This document shows, piece after piece, positions 46,677-58,239 of a DNA stretch of 64,000 nucleotides; within the stretch, counting starts at the first letter, position 1; the number at the start of each line of letters is the position of its first letter. The notes under the pieces were generated by a model. That model searched no databases and was not told the DNA's origin. It saw only the letters and a program-made list of their open reading frames with translations. A program made the position numbers and the translations under genes. Source of the DNA: Dysidea avara (Eukaryota > Porifera > Demospongiae > Dictyoceratida > Dysideidae); NCBI RefSeq assembly GCF_963678975.1, contig NC_089273.1, forward strand, positions 34,341,630 to 34,405,629, in the 5' to 3' direction.

Positions 46677-47562
46677 TTATTTTAGTTGATGCCACAAAAT
46701 GCACCCTGTAGACATGTGATAAACAAGGAAATTTTCAATAATATAATAATCTAGCCAATGCCACAAAAATATAATTCATATATAGACCAAGGTTAATTTT
46801 CACTGAACCATAAATTATATGTAGAATAATATTATTTTAGTTGATGTCACAAAATGCACCCTGTAGACATGTGATAAACAAGGAAATTTTCAATAATATA
46901 ATAATTTAGCCAATGCCACAAAAATATAATTCATATGGCATTGGCTAAATTATGGTTCATTAAATGATTAAATTAATGAACCATAAATTATATGTAGAAT
47001 AATATTATTTTAGTTGATGTCACAACATGCAATCTATGGAATTGTGATAAACAAGGGAAATTTTTGAAATAATAATATAATACTTTGGTTGATGCCATTA
47101 AAATATAATTCATAAACCAAGGTAATTTTTCATTCAACCATTAATCATAATTTATGTAGAATAATATTAACTTGGTTGATGCCACAAAATACACTCTGTA
47201 GACACATGATAAACAAGGGAACTTTTCAATAATATAATAATTTAGTCAATGTCACAAAAATATAATTCATATATAGACCAAGGTTAATTTTCACTGAACC
47301 ATAAATTATATGTAGAATAATATTATTTTAGTTGATGTCACAAAATGCACCCTGTAGACATGTGATAAACAAGGAAATTTTCAATAATATAATAATTTAG
47401 CCAATGCCACAAAAATATAATTCATATGGCATTGGCTAAATTATGGTTCATTAAATGATTAAATTAATGAACCATAAATTATATGTAGAATAATATTATT
47501 TTAGTTGATGTCACAAAATGCACTCTATGGAAATGTGATAAACAAGGGAAATTTTCAAAATA
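46677..47562. repeat. AT-rich satellite, left part
   Basis: Repeated blocks of about 160-180 bp contain 'ttagttgatg(c/t)cacaaaatgca', 'gtgataaacaagg.aaattttc', 'aatgccacaaaaatataattc' and 'gaaccataaattatatgtag'. The copies at about 46832-47010 and 47327-47505 are almost identical, implying recent duplication of a unit of about 495 bp. The array resumes at 51545 after about 4 kb of other repeats. Confidence 0.85.
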
Positions 47563-47566
47563 AAAA

Positions 47567-48532
47567 TCATACAGTATGATACGATTGTATTGTAGGGACC
47601 ACAATGTATTAGGCATGGCCCACAAAATAACATCACCCAAAACCAGCCTAAATTTTCCCACAGAACAATGAGGCAGCATTGGTTAGATAAAACTAAGCCC
47701 AAACAAGCTTTCAGATCAACCTGAAACGCTTTCAACAAGTTGCTATGGAATTTAAAAATAATTAATTAATGGAATTTTCTGAGTAAGTAAGTAACTGACT
47801 GATGCCTTCACACAAGTGTAACTCATTAACAGCTACAAGTTTGATTTTTTCACTGTTCGACATTGCTTCATCCTAAGAGGTGCCTTTGGGAATACCGCAG
47901 TACATACAGTGCATTCTCTGTGGACTTACCAGTGTTCTCTCTTGTGTCACATTCATCTTCGCTGACAACAAAAAGTGTCAATTTGGTGGTAGCACATGAT
48001 GGCTTACCTTCGAAATGGAAACCGTCCGTATTTTTCATAGTGGCTACTTTGATTGCAGTGGTGTTTTTCAAATAGTTCTTGATTCGTATTGCTGTTTAAC
48101 AGGTTGAACATAGCTGACAACGAAGTGTAATGGATACTTCACTTTTCAGACAATAATTATTCCATTTCATATGCAGTATGCGTGGGTTCACCAGTCAAAA
48201 TAATTATTTACAAAAATGTTAACAAACAAATGCACAAAAAAATTTGGAATTTTCAACTAGAGTAGATACTATGTACATTGATAAAAAGTACTGAAACAAG
48301 TTGGAGTAGTGAATGATATTAAATCACAGTAATTTTAAAACAATAAAAAGTGTTGTATCCCTACTGTGCATTTTTATTATGATATCTTGAACACAGTAGG
48401 GATATATATAACACTTCTTATATATGTTTTACTGTGATTTAATATCATGCACTACTCCAGCTTGTTTCAGTACTTTTTATCAAGTGCTATGGTCCCTACT
48501 CTAGTTGAAATTCCTATTTTTGTGTACTTGTT
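47567..48532 (+). mobile_element. Composite element with foldback (copy 2)
   Basis: The body runs 47567-48222 and the foldback 48223-48532, in the same order and orientation as copy 1 at 14673. It lacks the internal 140-bp duplication of copy 1. Foldback arms again contain 'aaaaagtactgaaacaag' and 'actgtgatttaatatca'. Confidence 0.8.
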
Positions 48533-48533
48533 A

Positions 48534-48871
48534 TTTAATCTAATCCAAAACAGCCAAGCTGTAAAAAAAGTGTGCGGCCCTCAAAAAGGCTATGGTGAAA
48601 AAAGATGTGAAATCCAAGGTGGCGGCCAAGAAATGGCTGTGATGGCAGGTTAATGGTAAAAATTTTAATAACGACAATTCAGGTGAATTTTGGTGCTGCT
48701 TGGTCAATTGGCACAAAATTCACCTGAATTGTCGTTATTAAAATTTTTACCATTAACCTACCATCACAGCCATTTCTTGGCCGCCACCTTGGATTTCACA
48801 TTTTTTTTCACCATAGCCTTTTTGAGGGCCACACAGTTTTTTTACAGCTTGGCTGTTTTGGATTAGATTTC
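48534..48871. mobile_element. Palindromic MITE, intact copy
   Basis: Arms of about 150 bp are near-perfect complements, starting AATCTAATCCAAAACAGCCA; the loop is about 23 bp (ggtgctgcttggtcaattgg). It abuts the composite foldback, so two long palindromes lie back to back. This copy is an empty site for the nested insertion at 27625. Confidence 0.9.
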
Positions 48872-49055
48872 ACTTCTTTTTGTATTTGTATACCCCAAAG
48901 CCGGCCTATGGCCTGCTTTGGGACTTTTTAAACCTTTTTTTTTTCTTTACCACAGGAAGAAGATAAGATGAAGCAGATGTACCTTAAATATTTCTGATTT
49001 TATCAGTAAATGTACAGATTATATATATAATACATATATTTATTATAGAACTGTC
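48872..49055. repeat. Hairpin and A/G-rich linker shared with 28068
   Basis: 'ccccaaagccggcctatggcc' and 'aggaagaagataagatgaag' repeat the order seen after the palindrome at 28068, so palindrome, hairpin and linker belong to one larger family. Confidence 0.65.
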
Positions 49056-50735
49056 CATGGTGGTTTCTTTGTAACTGAACACTCTTCAAAGTAACTTCTT
49101 CTAGCTGATCTCTCTACAGGGTGATTTGTTTGTAGCTGAACTATCAACAAGGTAACTTCTTCTAGCTGTTCTCTCTACAGGGTGATTTATTTGTAGCTGA
49201 ATTCTGTACAGGTGATTTTTTTGCTGCTGAGCTCTTTACAGAATGGTTTCTTTGTAGCTGAACTCTCTACTAGGTAACTTCTTCTAACTGATCTCTCTAC
49301 AGGGAGATTTGTTTGTAGCGGAACTCTCTACAGGTGATTTGTTTGCAGCTGAACTATCTAGATGATGGTTTCTTTGTAGCTGAACTCTCTACAAGGTAAT
49401 TTCTTCTAGCTGAACTCTCTACATGGTGGTTTCTTTGTAGCTGAACTCTCTACAAGATAACTTCTTCTAACTGATCTTTCTACAGGGCAATTTGTTTGTG
49501 GCAGAATTTTCTACAAGGTGATTTCTTTGCAGCTGAACTCTCTACATGGTGGTTTCTTTGTACTGTAGCTGAACTCTCTACAAGGTAATTTCTTCTAGCT
49601 GATCTCTCTACAGGGTGATTTGTTTGTAGCTGAATTCTATACAGGTGATTTGTTTGCAGCTGAGCTCTTTACAGAATGGTTTCTTTGTAGCTGAACTCTC
49701 TACAAGGTAACTTCTTCTAACTGAACTCCCTACATGGTGGTTTCTTTGTAGCTGAACTCTCTACAAGGTGACTTCTTCTAGCTGATCTTTCTACAGGGTG
49801 ATTTGTTTGTAGCTGATTTTTTTACAGGGTGATTTGTTTGCAGCTGAACTCTCTATATGGTGGTTTCTTTGTAGCTGAACTCTCTACAAGGTGACTTCTT
49901 CTAGCTGATCTCTCTACAGGGTGATTTGTATGTAGCTGAACTCTCTTCATGATGGTTTCTTTGTAGCTGAACTCTCTACAAGGTAACTTCTTCTAACTGA
50001 ACTCTCTACAGGGAGATTTGTTTGCAGCTGAACTCTCTTCATGATGGTTTCTTTGTAACTGAACTCTCTACAAGGCAACTTCTTCTAGCTGAACTCCCTA
50101 CATGGTGGTTTCTTTGTAGCTGAACTCTCTACAGGTGATTTGTTTGCAGCTGAACTCTTCACATGATGGTTTCTTTAAATTTGTAGCTGAACTCTCTACA
50201 AGGTAACTTCTTCTAGCTGATCTCTCTACAGGATGATTTGTTTGTAGCTGAACTATCAACAAGGTAACTTCTTCTAGCTGATCTCTCTACAGGGTGATTT
50301 GTTTGTAGCTGAATTCTGTACAGGTTGTTTGTTTGCAGCTGAGCTCTTTATAGAATGGTTTCTATGTAGCTGACAAGGTAACTTCTTCTAGATGTCTCTA
50401 CAGGGTCACTAGTTTGTAAACGAATTCTCTACATGGTGGTTTCTTTGTAACTGAACTCTCTACAAGGAAACTTCTCCTAGCTGATCTCTCTACAGGGAGA
50501 TTTGTTTGTAGCTGAACTCTCTACATTGTGGTTTCTTTGTAGCTGAACTCTACAAGGTGATTTCTTCTAGCTGAATTATCTCTTTCTGTAGTTGCATGAA
50601 TTCCCTACAAGGTAACTTCTTCTAGCTGATCTCTCTACAGGGTGAATTGTTTGTGGCTGATCTCTCTACAGGGTGACTTGTTTGTAGCTGATCTCTATAC
50701 AGGTTACTTGTTTCTAGCTGATCTCTTGAGTTCTT
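49056..50735. repeat. Minisatellite of about 30/60-bp units over 1.7 kb
   Basis: Alternating half-units 'tagctgaactctctacaagg' + 'taacttcttc' and 'tagctgatctctctacaggg' + 'tgatttgtttg' repeat throughout with a basic period of about 30 bp and higher-order periods of about 60 bp. Some half-units are 'catggtggtttctttg' variants. No stable reading frame. Confidence 0.9.
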
Positions 50736-51544
50736 TTCGGGTGACTGCTCTATTAGGATGACTGCTCTATTAGAGTATCTCGATCTCGCACTTGCTACAC
50801 CAAGTTGGATTTCGTGTTATAACTCCGTGGCTTTAAGTCTGATTCTTCTACACCATTGAAGAGCCTTTCTAAGATGATAACTCCATCTGTACAGCGATTT
50901 TCAAAAAATTACCCCAAGCGGTTTATCTGGTAGGCGTGGCAAGCAGTCGTTTTTTTTATTAGCTAATCTCGATTGCATAATTGTTACACACTGTTGGTTT
51001 TTTCGTTGTATCTTCCTGGTTTTTAGCTCGATTTCTTTCAAACCACAAAGGTTTGAGGTTCAATAGTTATCCTATTCACCCACCGATTTTCAGCTTCTTC
51101 CCATACGCGGTTTACCCTGTAGGCGTGACAACATATTGGTGTTATTTTTCGTGAATAATCGCTCATAATTCTTTGCCTGTTTATCGTATTCCAGCCAAAG
51201 TTGGTACAGAGATGCGCCTTTATACCCCCTTTCTGTTTGCCAAATTTCAAGTTTTTGTAAGTGTGCGAAAAGAGGAAGAAAAATAATAAGAAAAAAAAAC
51301 ACAAAGAAACTAAGCCAATTTTTGAAGTCGCATATCTCGGGAACGCTTGAAGCGATTTCGCTCAAATTTGGAATATAGGGTGCTGAAGTTGGAGGGAGTG
51401 TCCACAGCAAAAATCGTCGTGTTTCATCAAGGCAGCACAGAGCTACGGAGGTGCGAAAATTGCGTTTTCTTTCTTCCTGTCAATATACTCACGGGTGTTA
51501 CGCGCCGGCTTCTTGGGCCGCATGACACACTACCATGTGTCTTG
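50736..51544. repeat. 3' flank of the minisatellite; inverted copy of the 28200-28660 block
   Basis: Begins with two dispersed motifs (50743-50785). From about 51090 it is the reverse complement of 28200-28660 ('gccggcttcttgggccgc', 'ctttctgtttgccaaatttc'). The overlapping minus-strand open frames are a by-product. Confidence 0.7.
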
Positions 51545-51766
51545 ATATATTAATTTGGTTGATGCTATAAAAATATAATTCATAGACCAAGGTAAATTTT
51601 CAATCAATCATTAATAGTATGTAGAATAATATTATTTTAGTTGATGCCACAAAATGTACTCTGTAGATATGTGATAAACAAGGAAATTTTCAATAATATA
51701 ATAATTTAGTCAATGCCACAAAAATATAATTCATATATAGACCAAGGTTAATTTTCACTGAACCGT
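51545..51766. repeat. AT-rich satellite, right part
   Basis: Continues the array interrupted after 47562: 'ttggttgatgctataaaaat', 'atgtagaataatattatttt' and 'gtgataaacaaggaaatttt' in the same order and orientation. Confidence 0.85.
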
Positions 51767-52620
51767 GTCATTAACAACAGCCATGACATCATGAAATAAG
51801 ATTCCCAGATCAACTGCTTCTTGTCTTATGAAGCACGCTTTCAATAATTTCTCTACATCAAATGCCTTCTTTGAAAAATGTTGCAGGGCATCAGAATACA
51901 CCTGTGATCTTCTGATATTGATCCTTTGAACATCCTCATCATTTGAAGATTTTGTTGCACGTAACTGATGTTGCTGAATCACACGCTTTATAACAGCACT
52001 ATCAATAGGCCCTTCTCTGGTTCCCTGATAAGTATATCATTGTATCGGCAGAGGTGACAGCAGTGGTACTGGTGAAAAAGGCCCAAATGGTGACATAGAG
52101 GTTGGTGTTGGAGATTGTGGTATTTGTGATGGGGATTGTGGCGTTGATGCAGAGTAAGTTTCCTCAGGACTGTTCACTTCAATATCCCCTTGATCACCCT
52201 ACACGAAGATAACAAAAAATTAATTATGTAACCAGTCTGCAAATGAAATTATATGTGTACACCTCTACCCCTCTTCAGTGGAGTAGTGAAGGTCAGCTTG
52301 TGCCCATATATAAATTGTGCCCAACTGGCTAGAGAGGCAAGCCACCTGCTGTGGAGTCCATTAAAAGTTGAGCTTTGTGATGGTATAGTTAATGATTTTG
52401 CACCAACACCTGTCACTTGCAGGTACAGAAATGAAAAATTGGGATCATTTTGCATTGTTCCTTGAAAAATTGACCAAATTTCACATTCAACATCATTGTC
52501 TGTCATCTCTGATGTGAGGTGTAGCTTATACCAATTAGACCATTGCCAAAATAAAAGCATAAAGAGGTAAAAGCATATAATGTATCCAAGCTTGGCTCTG
52601 GCTAGTTGTAGAAAGAACAT
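51764..52620 (-). pseudogene. Fragment of a HECT-like (G2E3-type) protein gene
   Basis: The minus-strand reading from about 52560 has DNDVECEIWSIFQGTMQ and PNFSFLYLQVTGVGAKSL, then a Ser/Pro-rich linker (TPQSPSQIPQSPTPTSM) after an acceptor near 52200, then RINIRRSQVYSDALQHF and EKLLKACFIRQEAVDLG. The '(V/I)RR..V..D..' plus 'F..(E)EAVD.G' order resembles the start of HECT domains in G2E3-like proteins that are abundant in invertebrates. An in-frame TGA follows PLPIQ (near 52040), and the remainder of the HECT domain, with its catalytic Cys, is absent where the satellite begins at 51766. Family assignment is tentative. Confidence 0.45.
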
Positions 52621-52914
52621 GCATACTCCAAACCACTAATGATGTATGTTACTACTTAGGGCCACTGCAGAAAGACTCGAAAAGTAGTCAAATGTTTGTG
52701 TACAAGAACTCCATAATCAGGCCATGCCAAAATGGTCCATATCTTCTATTGCGAACTGTGATGGCCCTAGCCCAAAGCTCATCGAAAATTATCAATTTGG
52801 ACTCTTTCATAAGAGAACAGCCATTGATTTTTAAAAATATTTTCAATTCAATAGGTTAGCCACAAGGTCACATTCTTTGACTTTGAACCTAGTGCTATTA
52901 ACTATCAATGCATT
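52621..52914. other. No feature recognised
   Basis: Intergenic sequence between a pseudogene fragment and a LINE fragment. Confidence 0.4.
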
Positions 52915-53175
52915 TAGGCCACGCACTCCTTTTTTGTGGCTGCACCAATGTTATGGAACTCTACACCATTGGCAGTTTTGTCTCAGCTGACTGCAGGAAG
53001 TTTTACGTATAGGCTTAAGCATTTAGTTTGTAATTGTGTGGTCTTTTGTGTGATTGTTAAATATAGCTAGTTAGCGTAAGTAGTTTATTTTTGTTTTGTA
53101 TTTGTTTGTATCTAATAATAATTATATAATTCTACCTAATACTGTAATTCCTTTTTTCTTGGGCACACCAGCTGT
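52915..53175 (+). mobile_element. 5'-truncated LINE 3' end
   Basis: The plus-strand frame reads SFFVAAPMLWNSTPLAVL then TYRLKHLVCN before TAG near 53060. 'F.VaAP.LWN.LP' followed by a Lys/Arg-rich helix is the typical C-terminus of many LINE reverse-transcriptase ORFs. About 110 bp of AT-rich 3' UTR follow. Truncated copies like this are the usual outcome of LINE insertion. Confidence 0.6.
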
Positions 53176-53232
53176 GCTGATTGCCCAGTAACAGGGACGT
53201 ACCTCAGGGGTTTCAGGAAACCCCCTTGCATT

Positions 53233-53474
53233 TTACACTGCTTGAAGTATCTTAGTTTACTACAGTGGCATATCCCCAGTACATGGAACAGTTAATTGTT
53301 TGTTATTTTAGTAGTTTTTCAGTAAACCCGCATTCACTGATGTTTTACTGAGAGTTTAAAACTTAGTAAAATAATTATGTTCTATATACTTAAGTTTACT
53401 GACACTTTACTATCAGTATATCTACAGTAAGGCATCTTAACAAATTAGTAAACTAAGAACCTTCAAGCAGTGTT
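53233..53474. mobile_element. TIR element (MITE)
   Basis: The left end TTACACTGCTTGAAG and the right end CTTCAAGCAGTGTTA are inverted, extended by 'ttagtttact' and its complement. About 240 bp, non-coding. Confidence 0.7.
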
Positions 53475-53779
53475 ACACAGTACTTGAAACATAAAGAAAT
53501 TGAAACTTCAGGTTTCCGGAATGTGGAATCTATCATGGAACAGGACTTTTACTTAGTTAAATAATAGTTTCTATCATGATGGCAACACCTGCGGCATTGT
53601 TCTGAATTATGATTTTGGTGAAAAGATTGATATACTCTAATAAAGCAGTCAGATAATATAAACTACTCTAATGTAATAGTCACTTAGCTGTAGCGGAAAC
53701 CCTTTTCAAAATTACTGTGTACACCCCTGCAGTAATCATAAACAGATAAACTGTATGTATGTATGTATGTTCTGTGTTG

Positions 53780-54190
53780 GGGACCACCTTGTACAGGCTA
53801 TCTAGCCTTTTGTGTCAGCTACCCTTCTTCAGAGAAATAGAGCAGGCTTCTTTTACCCCCACTACTGTGGAATGGGAAAAGAAGCCATAGTTTTCTATAC
53901 ACATTTGGCTGACCTACTGTCTCGTCGAGATTCAACTGCATACAGCCATACTCTGGCCTGCACACTGTCCTTTTCTCATGTTGCCCTCAACAACAGTGTG
54001 TATCCGTGGTAGCAAGTCCATCTTGCTACGATCTGCTAACATCTCTCCAGAGATGGGCCAATGTGATGAAAACAGGGACTACTGAGTCCAACATTCTGTC
54101 TCTTAGTTGTCCAGCACATGCCAACTAGTGCTGGGGATGGTGGCAAGGGCAGTCCATCTAGCCTGGATATAATAATAAAAAACAACAATA
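53780..54190 (+). repeat. Probable retroposon with A-rich repeat tail
   Basis: GC-richer block ending 'gatataataataaaaaacaac'. Composition and tail suggest a SINE or LINE 3' end, but no second copy is seen in the window and no protein is recognised. Confidence 0.3.
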
Positions 54191-55139
54191 CTTTATGTAA
54201 CACTTTACATTCCATTCAGCCCAATTCAGGTTAGTTAATTAACTTGCCTCAAGCAGGCAACTCCGAAAGTAACACATCTAACATCTTGTTGACGAAGTAA
54301 GAGCCAGAGAGAAAGTGGTTGTGGAAGCAACTCAGTATGGCCGAGTGAGGTGGACCTCAGAGTCCAACGGGTCGACTGTTGGACCATGGATCCAGTCTGT
54401 GGTACACATTGCTGTGATGTAGTTGGTTCTGTGCTGTAGCCCCAGTGAATGTTAAAAACGCTTGTTCCAAAGCTTGTGTGATCCGGTAAGACCCACTTTA
54501 AAAGCTGCATGTGTGAGGATTTATTCTACACATGTGCAAAATTCCTTTATCGATTACTAACAACCGTTACCAAACGATAATAGCTATCATGTTTTCGTGA
54601 TTGCTTATTGAAATACTAAATGCCTAATAAATCATGTTTATGAAGTATGTTAATAATTTACAAATTAGCTATGTGTATGGTTTATAAAGTATACAATGTG
54701 TATGATTTATAAACTATATGCCTATACTTTATAAAGTAGTGTATTGATTTATAAAGTATGGTTATAGTTTATAAATAAGGTGTTTTTGTACTATTTTGGC
54801 ACAAATGGCACCCCATATGTAACAACATTTTTATTAGAATACCACAAATGTAGTGTAAATAATTTTTGTGGATTTCAATGTCGCAATTCGAATCATTGTG
54901 TGTAGTATAAACAATTGAACAATTATCAACCAAGTTTCATACTTGAAATCTTAATATCAAGTATATATTCTCCTATCATTGATCATTTTCATGTGTTATT
55001 GCTGTAGAATAACTTTTAATCTGCAAGCGATAATGAAGTGTGTATTATCAACCACTTATGATTATTATTGACAATTTGTATGAATACTTTGATTAACAAC
55101 TGGCCATACTTTTTGATGCATCATAAAGTACAATAGTAT
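54191..55139. other. No gene recognised
   Basis: The minus-strand open segment 54235-54510 is without recognised motifs. From 54590 on, repeats of 'tttataaa(g/c)tat' form an AT-rich low-complexity region to about 54790. Confidence 0.4.
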
Positions 55140-55805
55140 GTGTGCATATAGGGATTATGGTGGTTTAGGCTTTTCTCCCAAGCATATTACCCAAAAACAG
55201 CTTCACAAATTTCAATAACAGCTTGGGGGTATTAGTTAGGCATAGCCAAGCCCATAAATCTATTCAGAGCAACCCTACATAAATCTTTGAACAAATTTGT
55301 ATGAAATTTAAAAGCTTTCTATTTAATAGATTTTAATACTGGCTGACTGACTAACTAATTGATGCTTCCAACCAAGCATAACTTCAAAATGGAGAAATTT
55401 GTTTGATTTACTAACTATTTAACAATGCTTCATCCTGAGATATATCTTTAATTTTTACCAATCGCAGTACTTACAATACATGCATCATGTAGTTCCTTTG
55501 TCCTTCTTTGTTTCCCAGTTGTTTTAAAGGTATTAATTCATGATAGCATGATTCGACTTACCTGTGGCTAGTAGCTATCATGCATATCACTTGTAATTTC
55601 CTAACAAACTGGATTGATTGCAGAGGCGCTTCTTGCACTGTTGTTTATTTGGAATGCTGTGTAATGGCCAGAACATAGCTGAAAGCAAAGCTTAATGGCC
55701 ACTTCACCATATTGTAGGGGCACATGTACAGATGTAAAATCAATTGTAGGCATGCCTGGCACCATTCTTTCTTTTGATGCCGTATGCACTGGTTCAGTAG
55801 CTATA
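55140..55805 (+). repeat. Composite element body, old diverged copy
   Basis: The order of 'attacccaaaaacag', 'ttagttaggcatagccaagc', 'ctggctgactgacta', 'gattgcagaggcgctt' and 'gccgtatgcactggttca' parallels 14720-15440. Many substitutions and no foldback remain, so this is the oldest copy in the window. Confidence 0.65.
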
Positions 55806-56022
55806 ATTATGTTTTAAAAAGAAGTAGAATTAAAATTCCTAATTTTTCTTTCTACTTGTTAATTATGCTATATACAGTCATGAGCAATCTGATCTATTTA
55901 TCAGTACATTTTCAAAACAGCCCTTTCATTGCATTTGGAAAATGGTGGAGAATGGCAATAAGATTGCTAAAAGGTCTGATCAAATTTATATATGGAAAGT
56001 GGTGAATAATTACCATACAGTG

Positions 56023-56373
56023 CATAGGCGGTGGAAAGGGGGGGGGGGGGGGGGGGGGGGGGCTAGGGGGCTAAAGCCCCCCCTCAGAATGATATCACAC
56101 CGAAATTATCTTTCTTGGAGTGGGGCTGAAAACCGTGATAAAGATCGAGATACTCTAATAGAGCAGTCACTCTAATAAAGTAGTCAGTGTGTAGCGAGCT
56201 ATAAAAGAATTTTTATGTAGTTTATCAACTAGAAATGGTAGCTGGTGAGGTGAAAAGCTCTTGTCAGTTGGTTGCGACCTTTTTTTTTTTTTTTTGGTCT
56301 CACCTTACCAAACTATAGAATAAGTCTGGGTCAGCCCAGCCCCCCCTCATATCAACTACTTCCTCCGCCGCTG
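56023..56373. mobile_element. hAT-like MITE with an internal poly-G run
   Basis: The right end reads, as complement, CAGCGGCGGAGGAAG; the left end is CATAGGCGGTGGAAAG. Both sides carry ATACAGTG (56015-56022 and 56374-56381), and the match extends to 12 bp (ATACAGTGCATA). A run of G bases follows the left end (about 56038-56062). CAG(C/T)GGCGGA ends with an 8-bp duplication fit hAT. The interior holds two dispersed motifs at about 56150-56190. Confidence 0.7.
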
Positions 56374-57789
56374 ATACAGTGCATATTGTTGCCACAGATG
56401 GATGATATTCTTGGGCCTTTTTACAGTTTACAGTTTGGATAAGGAAATCTAATCAAACCGAAAAATAGCTGTTAGTTCATACATGCAGTTTATGAATTGT
56501 ATTTATTAATTACTAGTACATTAAAAATTATAAATTTAAAAATAATGTAGGGATCCAAGTGATCAAATGTAGTGAAGCTAGAGATGAATGATGGTAGCTA
56601 TTACAGTATAGCTTGGTGGGAACTCTCTACTTAGGCATTGAGCACAAAATAATTGTCATACCATGCCAAATTAGGGATTTCCCACCTAAGTATGGTGTAA
56701 TAGCTACCATTATTCTTCTCTTGTTTCATCATTTGGATACCTACCTCATTTTTAAATTTATAATATCTAAACTACTGTTGAAGTATACAGCTAGCTATAA
56801 ACATGTGACTGTTCTATTAGGGTGACTGCTATATTAGAGTATCTCAAGTCAGCCTACAAAGGTGTGTGGTCACTATTTTGGCTTGCCCTAAAAGTGATGT
56901 GGTATTTGTGGTCTGGATCGATTATTAGAACATCTCGAGTCAGCCTATCAACTTGAAGGTGTGTGGTCACTATTCTGTTATAAATATAGCTAGCTTAAAT
57001 GGGGTATGGTCATCGTGATCTTGATTGATAGATCATTAATGGACAAAGAATAAAGAATGGGTGTAATCTTGTGACCTATCATGATGATACAGGTATCCAG
57101 TACCTCTGTGTATCCAGTACCTCTGTACAGTAGCATAGTCTAAGTGCATTAAATAATTTTGTGGCAGCTGTTCAAAGAAAGTGTTGGTACAGAAAATTAA
57201 TGCCTCAATATGGTTTCATTGCATGAAGAATATGGAAGAACAGTTAAATTGAAGATAAAAAGTGCAGAGGAAACACACTCATCAGAACCCCAAAAGATAC
57301 ATCCCACTGGAGAGTTTGTTATTGTTGCTTTAAATTGTGGCTGTACACTGCTTCGTTTGGCCTCTAGCCTTGTGACTGTTGTCTTGCTCCTTAGTTGTGT
57401 GGAGCTCCTTTCACTGCTTTGCTCTAAAAGGTGGAGGTGTCTACCCAATTGCAGTGGGTGAGGTAGTTAGGCACTTGGCAAGTCGATTGTGCTATCTTGC
57501 CGTTTGTCCTTCTCTTCATAAGTGTTTTTCTCCCTAACAGTCAAGTGAGAATTTTTTAGTCAAGGCTATCAGACAATACAGAAATTGAGTACGGTTCACC
57601 TAAAGTGACACACGCCACAAAAACTCCACACCTAAAAACCATCATGGAAATATCATACATGGTGAAAACAGCCTTATGGAATAGTCTTACTCCATTCAGC
57701 ATTAATAAAATTAATTTGTAATTTGTAAATAAGAAAACACTTACAAGTATCCGGATGTCCAATTTAAAAAAAGGATCACTATAACCACC
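56374..57789. other. No gene recognised
   Basis: Contains dispersed motifs at 56812-56845 and a degenerate one near 56940, and a short duplicated phrase 'gtatccagtacctctgt' at 57091 and 57109. The open segments at 57197-57461 on both strands show no recognised domain. Confidence 0.4.
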
Positions 57790-58239
57790 ATTTTATGCCT
57801 CAACACCAAACTCACCTGTAGGATGTACCTTTTGTTTTCTGATGAATGTCTGCTTTCTGCGCTTTGCCATTCCTTTTATATTCCATTAAATATTCACCTT
57901 CTTCATGTGAACCATACTAAGGTGTCAACATTCTGTATCAACACTTTCCTTAAAGGAGCATATTTAGATGCCACAAAACTATTTGAAGCACTTAACGGAC
58001 TGTAGCAGCTAAGCTGCACTTTTGAAGATGATTACCATGCCTCTTTAAAAGATCAGAATGTGCTACAACAGCGATCTAACTATGTAGGAAACAAGGAATT
58101 GTGCCACACCCACTAGCTTGATTTGCATATAGCTGAGTGGCGAGATCAAGATACTCTAATACAGCAGTCACAGCCACACTTATAGCTATACTCTACCAAA
58201 AACTTGACAACCTAGTGCAATTAAAGGATTTTCCCACAT

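Noticed and set aside
51038..51410. Overlapping minus-strand ORFs of about 100 codons, with a counterpart at 28472-28654.
   Set aside because: Similarity between the two loci is at DNA level over a repeat block, in opposite orientation, with no conserved protein domain.
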